Part shown: positions 12,802 to 17,046 of the stretch, one piece after another | Position numbering within the stretch: position 1 is the stretch's first letter | How the letters are laid out: each line of letters starts with the position of its first letter | Assembly: GCA_905211615.1 (NCBI GenBank) | Contig: CAJMBB010000027.1 | Span: 1-17,046, forward strand | Direction of reading: 5' to 3' | From: an uncultured Collinsella sp. | GTDB lineage: Bacteria; Actinomycetota; Coriobacteriia; Coriobacteriales; Coriobacteriaceae | Length of the DNA stretch: 17,046 nt | Made by a program: the position numbers and the translations under genes | The notes under the pieces: model-generated | Database searches by the model: none | The model's input: the letters and a program-made list of their open reading frames with translations, nothing else | Told to the model about the DNA's origin: nothing

Positions 12802-14526
12802 TCACATCGTGCGGTACTGACCGATTGCGCGGTACTTTTCGTAGCGGAGGTTTGTGAGGGTCGCGTCGTCGAGCCGCCCAAGCGTATCGAAGGCATCAAA
12901 TGCCGAGGACATGACGGCACCGGCGATCTCCTCATGCGACAGGCCCCTATCGTCAACAATGCCATCGATGATGCCGAGTGCCAGCAGATCGGGGGCCGTG
13001 AGCTTAAGCGCCTCGGCGGCCTCATTCGCGCGCTCGGTATCCTTCCACAGAATCGACGCACAGGCCTCGGGGCTCACGACCGAATAGGCCGAGCTCGAGA
13101 GCATCAGGATGCGGTCGGCCACGGACAGCGCCAGCGCGCCACCAGAGCCGCCCTCGCCTGTTACCACCGAGACAATCGGCGTCTTAAGGCCGCTCATCTC
13201 CATGAGATTCTGGGCAATCGCCTCGCCCTGGCCGCGCTCCTCGGCACCGATGCCGCAAAACGCACCCGAAGTATCGACCAGGCACAGAACCGGTCGACCA
13301 AACTTCTCGGCCTGGCGCATAAGGCGACGCGCTTTGCGGTAGCCCTCGGGATGTGCCATGCCAAAGTTGCGGCGCATACGCTCTTTGGTCGTGGTGCCGC
13401 GCTCGATGGCGATGACCGTTACGGGGCGTCCGTCTTTCCAACCAATACCAGCCACCACAGCGGCGTCGTCGCCAAAGTAACGGTCGCCGTGCAGCTCTAC
13501 GAATCCGTCCAAGCCCAGCGAGATCATCTCACCTGCCGTGGCGCGATCTGCCGAGCGGGTCTGTTTGACAATCTCGAGCGCGGTTTTTGGTGCCGCCGAG
13601 CGCTTAAACAAGTGTCCCAGCTTTTTACCGCGGCGACCCGTATGCACGATCTCATGCGGTGCCCCCAGACCAGGCGCGTGCCCTTCGTGCAGCGCCAGCA
13701 GCTCGCCTACCGTGAGCGCAATCTCGCCACGCGGAACAACGGCATCGCAAAAGCCGTGCTCCAGCAAAAACTCGGAGCGCTGAAATCCCTTGGGCAGGCG
13801 CTTGTGCATGTTCTGCTCGATCACGCGCGGGCCGGCAAATGCCGTCAGGGCATCGGGCTCGGCCAGGATAATATCGCCCTCCATTGCAAAGCTCGCGGTT
13901 ACGCCTCCGGTCGTGGGGTCAGTGAGCACCGTGATATACAGACCGCCCGCCTCGCTGTGGCGCCTAACCGCCGCAGAAATCTTGGCCATCTGCATAAGCG
14001 ACGTCACGCCCTCTTGCATGCGCGCGCCGCCCGAAACGGTAAAGCCGACAACCGGCAATCCCAGCTCGATCGCATGCTCAAATGTGCGACAGATCTTCTC
14101 GCCCACCACGGAACCCATCGAGCCCATCATAAAGTTGGCGTCCATAAAGAAGAGCGCCGTATCGCAACCGCAGATTTTGCCCTTGCCGCACACAACGGCA
14201 TCGCGCTCGCCCGAACGTTCGCTCACGCTCTTGAGCTTGTCGGCATAGCCGGGAAACGAAAGGAAGTCCTCCGGCGCCAGACTGGCATCCCATTCCTCAA
14301 ACGTGCCCTCGTCGACCGTCATGCGCATGCGCGCGCGACCGCTCACGCGAAAGTGTTTGCCGCAACGAGGGCAGACCTCGAGGTTGTCGTGTAGGCGTGC
14401 CTCATCGATCACGCGGCGGCACTCCGGGCACTTGATAAACACGTGGCGCGCGGGAAACTCGGCGCACGACTCGGTCATCGGTCCCTCGAGGACGTTGACC
14501 GTCTTCGCTTTTCTATTCATCAGCAT
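12802..14526 (-). CDS. accDA: Acetyl-CoA carboxylase carboxyltransferase, fused beta-alpha subunits
   Basis: It transfers CO2 from carboxybiotin-BCCP to acetyl-CoA to make malonyl-CoA. This 574-residue protein joins AccD and AccA in one chain. The N-terminal beta half has a four-Cys zinc ribbon (Cys33, 36, 52, 55) and the crotonase-fold loop SGGARMQEG (165-173). The alpha half, from about residue 315, has FVELHGDRYFGDD (342-354), the AccA signature MAHPEGYRKARRLM (390-403) and the oxyanion loop GEGGSGGALAL (457-467). The expected interface is therefore covalently linked. The start is ATG 14524-14526, overlapping the accC end by 14 nt; ATG 14518-14520 is an alternative. The PTS EIIC gene follows after 40 nt. 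Confidence 0.95.
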   Translation of the reverse strand: MLMNRKAKTVNVLEGPMTESCAEFPARHVFIKCPECRRVIDEARLHDNLEVCPRCGKHFRVSGRARMRMTVDEGTFEEWDASLAPEDFLSFPGYADKLKSVSERSGERDAVVCGKGKICGCDTALFFMDANFMMGSMGSVVGEKICRTFEHAIELGLPVVGFTVSGGARMQEGVTSLMQMAKISAAVRRHSEAGGLYITVLTDPTTGGVTASFAMEGDIILAEPDALTAFAGPRVIEQNMHKRLPKGFQRSEFLLEHGFCDAVVPRGEIALTVGELLALHEGHAPGLGAPHEIVHTGRRGKKLGHLFKRSAAPKTALEIVKQTRSADRATAGEMISLGLDGFVELHGDRYFGDDAAVVAGIGWKDGRPVTVIAIERGTTTKERMRRNFGMAHPEGYRKARRLMRQAEKFGRPVLCLVDTSGAFCGIGAEERGQGEAIAQNLMEMSGLKTPIVSVVTGEGGSGGALALSVADRILMLSSSAYSVVSPEACASILWKDTERANEAAEALKLTAPDLLALGIIDGIVDDRGLSHEEIAGAVMSSAFDAFDTLGRLDDATLTNLRYEKYRAIGQYRTM

Positions 14527-15856
14527 AGAGATGCCCCATCAGATCGGTGTGATACATGCCCGACAAGAACTCGTCGTTTGCCAGCACGTCGAGCTGAAGC
14601 TCGCTGTTTTCGCTCACGCCCTCAATCACGAGCTCGCCCAGGGCCGAGCGCATCTTGCGAATGGCGCCGTCACGCGTGGGCGCACACACGATGAGCTTGC
14701 CAAGCATGGAGTCGTAGTACGGCGGAACTTTCGCACCGGTAAACATGGCGGAATCCCAGCGCACGCGCGGACCACCCGGCACACGCAACGCGGTGACCGT
14801 TCCGCATGACGGCAGAAAGTCCGGCGTTTCGGCATTGATGCGGCACTCCATGGCGTGGTTGCGGACCGGCATATCCTCCTGCTCAAAGGGCAGAGGCTGG
14901 CCGGCTGCCACGCGCAGCTGCCACTTGACCAAGTCGGTATCGGTCACAAACTCCGTAACCGGATGCTCCACCTGCAAGCGCGTGTTCATTTCCATAAAGT
15001 AGAAATTGCCGTCGTCCGAATACAGGAACTCGATGGTACCGGCTCCTTCGTAGCCGACGGCACGAGCCAGGTCACGCGCTGCCTTGTGCATGCGAGCACG
15101 AATGTCGTCGTGTCCGTCGAGGCACGGCGCGGGGCTCTCCTCGATCAGCTTTTGGTTGCGACGCTGCACCGAGCACTCGCGCTCGCCGAGCGAAAACACA
15201 TGGCCCTGCTTATCGGCCATAATCTGTACCTCAACGTGATGCGCCGGCGCGACGAACTTCTCCATGTAGCACTCGCCGTCGCCAAAAACGGCCTCGCCCT
15301 CGGCGCGTGCTTCAATAAAGGCCTTTGCCGCATCTTCCACGCGCTCGACCTTACGAATACCGCGACCGCCGCCGCCCGCACGCGCCTTAATAAGCACGGG
15401 GCAGCCAATGCGCTCAGCCTCGGTCGTTGCCTCCTCGGGACTTTTGAGCAAATCGCAGCCCGGCACGATGGGCACGCCCGCCGCGGCAGCCGTTCGACGT
15501 GCGGCGTCCTTGTCGCCCATGCTGTCGATCACCTTGGCCGAAGGACCAACAAACGCCAGGCCATACTTGTCGCAGTCGCGCACGAAGCTCGCCTTCTCGG
15601 AGAAAAAGCCATAGCCGGGATGAATTGCCTTAGCTCCCGACTTTACGGCACAGGTGAGCACAGCATCGTCGTTGAGGTAGCTCTCGGCAAGACGCGGACC
15701 GCCGATGCAATACGCCTCGTCGGCAAGCTGCACGTGCAGCGCGTCCGCATCGGCCGTGGAATAAACGGCGACGGTTTTGATGCCCATATCGCGGCACGCG
15801 CGGATAACACGGACCGCGACTTCGCCGCGGTTGGCGATGAGCACTTTGTCGAACAT
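14513..15856 (-). CDS. accC: Biotin carboxylase subunit of acetyl-CoA carboxylase
   Basis: ATP-grasp enzyme that carboxylates the biotin on BCCP using bicarbonate. The 447 residues match the usual length. It begins MFDKVLIANRGEVAVRVIRA and contains the glycine-rich lid KARAGGGGRGIRKV (157-170), the ERECSVQRRNQKLIEESPAP segment (226-245) and EMNTRLQVEHPVTE (289-302), which carries metal and active-site residues. The start was set at ATG 15854-15856, with AAGGAAGG overlapping the fabZ stop; the frame is open for 73 more codons upstream, but that stretch runs antisense-like through fabZ and is not part of the family. Its end overlaps accDA. Confidence 0.97.
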   Translation of the reverse strand: MFDKVLIANRGEVAVRVIRACRDMGIKTVAVYSTADADALHVQLADEAYCIGGPRLAESYLNDDAVLTCAVKSGAKAIHPGYGFFSEKASFVRDCDKYGLAFVGPSAKVIDSMGDKDAARRTAAAAGVPIVPGCDLLKSPEEATTEAERIGCPVLIKARAGGGGRGIRKVERVEDAAKAFIEARAEGEAVFGDGECYMEKFVAPAHHVEVQIMADKQGHVFSLGERECSVQRRNQKLIEESPAPCLDGHDDIRARMHKAARDLARAVGYEGAGTIEFLYSDDGNFYFMEMNTRLQVEHPVTEFVTDTDLVKWQLRVAAGQPLPFEQEDMPVRNHAMECRINAETPDFLPSCGTVTALRVPGGPRVRWDSAMFTGAKVPPYYDSMLGKLIVCAPTRDGAIRKMRSALGELVIEGVSENSELQLDVLANDEFLSGMYHTDLMGHLYADE

Positions 15857-15866
15857 GAAGCCTTCC

Positions 15867-16289
15867 TTAACTTTCGTGCATGAGTGCAAAAGACATATCG
15901 GCACGGCAGCAAACCTCACCGTTGACGCTCGCAGTACCCGTCGCAAAGCGGAACGGCCCGCGCGCACGCGTGATGGCGCACACCAGATCAACCGTGTCGC
16001 CCGGGCGCACCGGACGCTTAAAGCGCACCTTGTCCAGACTCGTGTAGAACGGCGTCGCGCCGCGCGCCTCCTCATCGCCCATCAGCAGCACGCAGCAGTT
16101 TTGGGCGAGCATCTCGCACTGGATCACGCCGGGGACCACCGGGTTTCCCGGAAAATGGCCCTGCAAAAAGTATTCGTCGCCCGTAATCGTGATCTTGCCG
16201 TGGGCCTCGTCGCCCACCAGCTCGGCTTCGTCGAGCAAAAGCATCGGCTCGCGATGCGGTAACAGTTCTTTAAGCTCTTCTTTGTTCAT
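15867..16289 (-). CDS. fabZ: 3-hydroxyacyl-[acyl-carrier-protein] dehydratase FabZ
   Basis: It removes water from 3-hydroxyacyl-ACP in type II fatty-acid elongation. The hot-dog-fold signature GHFPGNPVVPGVI is intact; the catalytic pair is the His in GHFPG and the Glu 14 residues later (in QCEML), the same spacing as in E. coli FabZ. I chose ATG 16287-16289 (140 residues, MNKEELKELLPHREPML) because AGGTG lies six bases upstream. A GTG at 16298 would add three residues and directly follows the accB stop, which is less likely. The gene lies 10 nt before accC and 9 nt after accB, within one operon. Confidence 0.95.
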   Translation of the reverse strand: MNKEELKELLPHREPMLLLDEAELVGDEAHGKITITGDEYFLQGHFPGNPVVPGVIQCEMLAQNCCVLLMGDEEARGATPFYTSLDKVRFKRPVRPGDTVDLVCAITRARGPFRFATGTASVNGEVCCRADMSFALMHES

Positions 16290-16298
16290 GGATATCAC

Positions 16299-16772
16299 CT
16301 ATCCGATCCTCATGAGGCAGCTGCCGAACTCCACGAGGTCGCCGTCGGCCACGCAGATCTCGAGCACCTCGCCGTCTGCCTCTGCCGTTACCTCGTTGAG
16401 AACCTTCATGGCCTCGATGATGCAGAGCGTCTCGCCGGCCTTGACCTTAGAGCCCACGTGCACAAACGGCTCGTCGCCCGGCGCCGGGGCAGCATAGAAA
16501 ACGCCGACCATGGGAGCGGTCACCTCGGTGCCCTTGGGCTCCGGTGCGGCGGCAGGTGTCTGCGCGGCGGGCTCCGGTGCGGCAGGCGCGACTGTGGGAG
16601 CTGCAACTGGAGCGGCCATAGCGCTCGGCATGGGCATGGGCACGGCAACCGGCTGTGCGGCGCTCGCGCGCTCGAGTTCGACCGCGGTGCCATCGGGCTC
16701 CTCAACGCGTACGCGCGTGAGGCCGCGGTCCTCCATAACATCGGCTATCTCGGCAAGTCTTTTGGAATCCAT
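16299..16772 (-). CDS. accB: Biotin carboxyl carrier protein of acetyl-CoA carboxylase
   Basis: It carries biotin between the carboxylase and carboxyltransferase. The 157-residue chain has an N-terminal segment (about 1-36), a long flexible Ala/Pro-rich linker (about 38-80) and the biotinyl domain. The biotinylation motif is EAMKV (120-124) with Lys123 as the modified residue, preceded by the typical AGETLCIIE. The start is ATG 16770-16772 with AGGAG eight bases upstream. It begins 3 nt after the fabF stop and is followed by fabZ, so translation of all three is probably linked. Confidence 0.97.
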   Translation of the reverse strand: MDSKRLAEIADVMEDRGLTRVRVEEPDGTAVELERASAAQPVAVPMPMPSAMAAPVAAPTVAPAAPEPAAQTPAAAPEPKGTEVTAPMVGVFYAAPAPGDEPFVHVGSKVKAGETLCIIEAMKVLNEVTAEADGEVLEICVADGDLVEFGSCLMRIG

Positions 16773-16775
16773 GCT

Positions 16776-17046
16776 CTAGCTCCTCGTATATCTACGCAGC
16801 GCGATGGCGGCGTTGTGTCCGCCAAAGCCCAGGTTGGTCGAAAGCGCCCAGGTAAGGTCAGCGCGAACCGCGCGATTGGGCGTGTAGTCAAGATCGCAGG
16901 CGGGATCGGGTGTGTGGTAGTTAATGGTCGGCGGCACCACGCCCTGCTCGAGCGCCATGGCGCAGGCCATGACCTCGATGGCGCCCGTGGCACCGATCAT
17001 GTGGCCGGTCATCGACTTGGTCGACGAGACATGTGCGGCGCGCGCC
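16776..17046 (-). CDS. fabF: Beta-ketoacyl-ACP synthase II (FabF), C-terminal part
   Basis: The last 90 codons of a condensing enzyme; the 5' part is beyond the right edge of the window. The visible segment has VSSTKSMTGHMIGATGAIE, containing the conserved Lys and the second catalytic His of the Cys-His-His triad, and near the end NLGFGGHNAA, the family's glycine-rich FGFGG-type motif. The first catalytic residues (Cys and the other His) are out of view. It elongates acyl-ACP with malonyl-ACP, whose precursor is made by the carboxylase encoded by the next genes. The stop TAG (16778-16776) is 3 nt from the accB start. Confidence 0.93.
   Translation of the reverse strand, partial: ARAAHVSSTKSMTGHMIGATGAIEVMACAMALEQGVVPPTINYHTPDPACDLDYTPNRAVRADLTWALSTNLGFGGHNAAIALRRYTRS

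Noticed and set aside
12762..13061. 100-residue N-terminal extension of the EIIC frame
   Set aside because: It overlaps the end of accDA in another frame, is Arg/Ser-rich and not membrane-like; a proper binding site and start occur at 12761.
12709..14394. 561-codon open frame on the plus strand opposite accDA
   Set aside because: It is the antisense shadow of a high-GC gene: no recognisable domains, composition rich in Arg and His, and it runs across the real accDA, whose protein is fully conserved.
15857..16075. 73-residue N-terminal extension of AccC
   Set aside because: It overlaps fabZ, is Arg/Ala-rich and lies upstream of the canonical MFDKVLIANRGE start with its own binding site.

Overview
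The window is high-GC DNA that looks like a chromosomal segment of an Actinomycetota member of the class Coriobacteriia, probably Collinsella or a close relative. That assignment is an inference from gene order and protein style (an AccD-AccA fusion in a compact fabF-accB-fabZ-accC-accDA operon, S10-cluster proteins, hairpin-rich intergenic repeats); no 16S sequence is present. Almost every gene lies on the minus strand. Only the left-edge partial gene and the RluA-type pseudouridine synthase are on the plus strand.

Layout, left to right. 1-792: C-terminal end of an unrecognised gene and an RluA-family pseudouridine synthase. 793-1169: a convergent intergenic region with a terminator at each end and, between them, three 57-bp hairpin repeats spaced 80-81 bp apart. 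1170-2999 (minus): a two-gene unit of a Gfo/Idh/MocA oxidoreductase and a DeoR-family repressor, preceded by a cluster of helically phased TGCG/CGCA motifs that is probably the repressor's operator region. 3232-3302: a small repeat hairpin and the strong terminator of the ribosomal operon. 3330-9118 (minus): rplC-rplD-rplW, a hairpin and leader, rplB-rpsS-rplV-rpsC-rplP-rpmC-rpsQ, a structured 118-nt gap, then rplN-rplX and the terminator. rpsJ is not upstream of rplC, and the operon stops after rplX instead of running on into rplE. 9119-9575: non-coding, holding the rplC leader and promoter region and a 175-bp structure with 54-bp perfect inverted arms. 9576-11396 (minus): a histidine phosphatase and a cation diffusion facilitator. 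11547-17046 (minus): the fatty-acid initiation/elongation operon fabF(partial)-accB-fabZ-accC-accDA, followed in the same direction by a stand-alone PTS EIIC permease and a terminator.

How it works together. The acc/fab genes supply all acetyl-CoA carboxylase parts (BCCP, biotin carboxylase, fused carboxyltransferase) plus the condensing and dehydrating enzymes of type II fatty-acid synthesis, with short gaps or overlaps that suggest translational coupling. The ribosomal genes form a standard S10-type series whose only long gaps (before rplC, rplB and rplN) each contain RNA structure that could occlude or release a ribosome binding site. The gaps before rplC and rplB also share a 26-nt motif. 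I regard this set of leaders, the 57-bp hairpin array and the 54-bp inverted repeat as the most interesting unexplained material here. All of it is read by eye and not computed.
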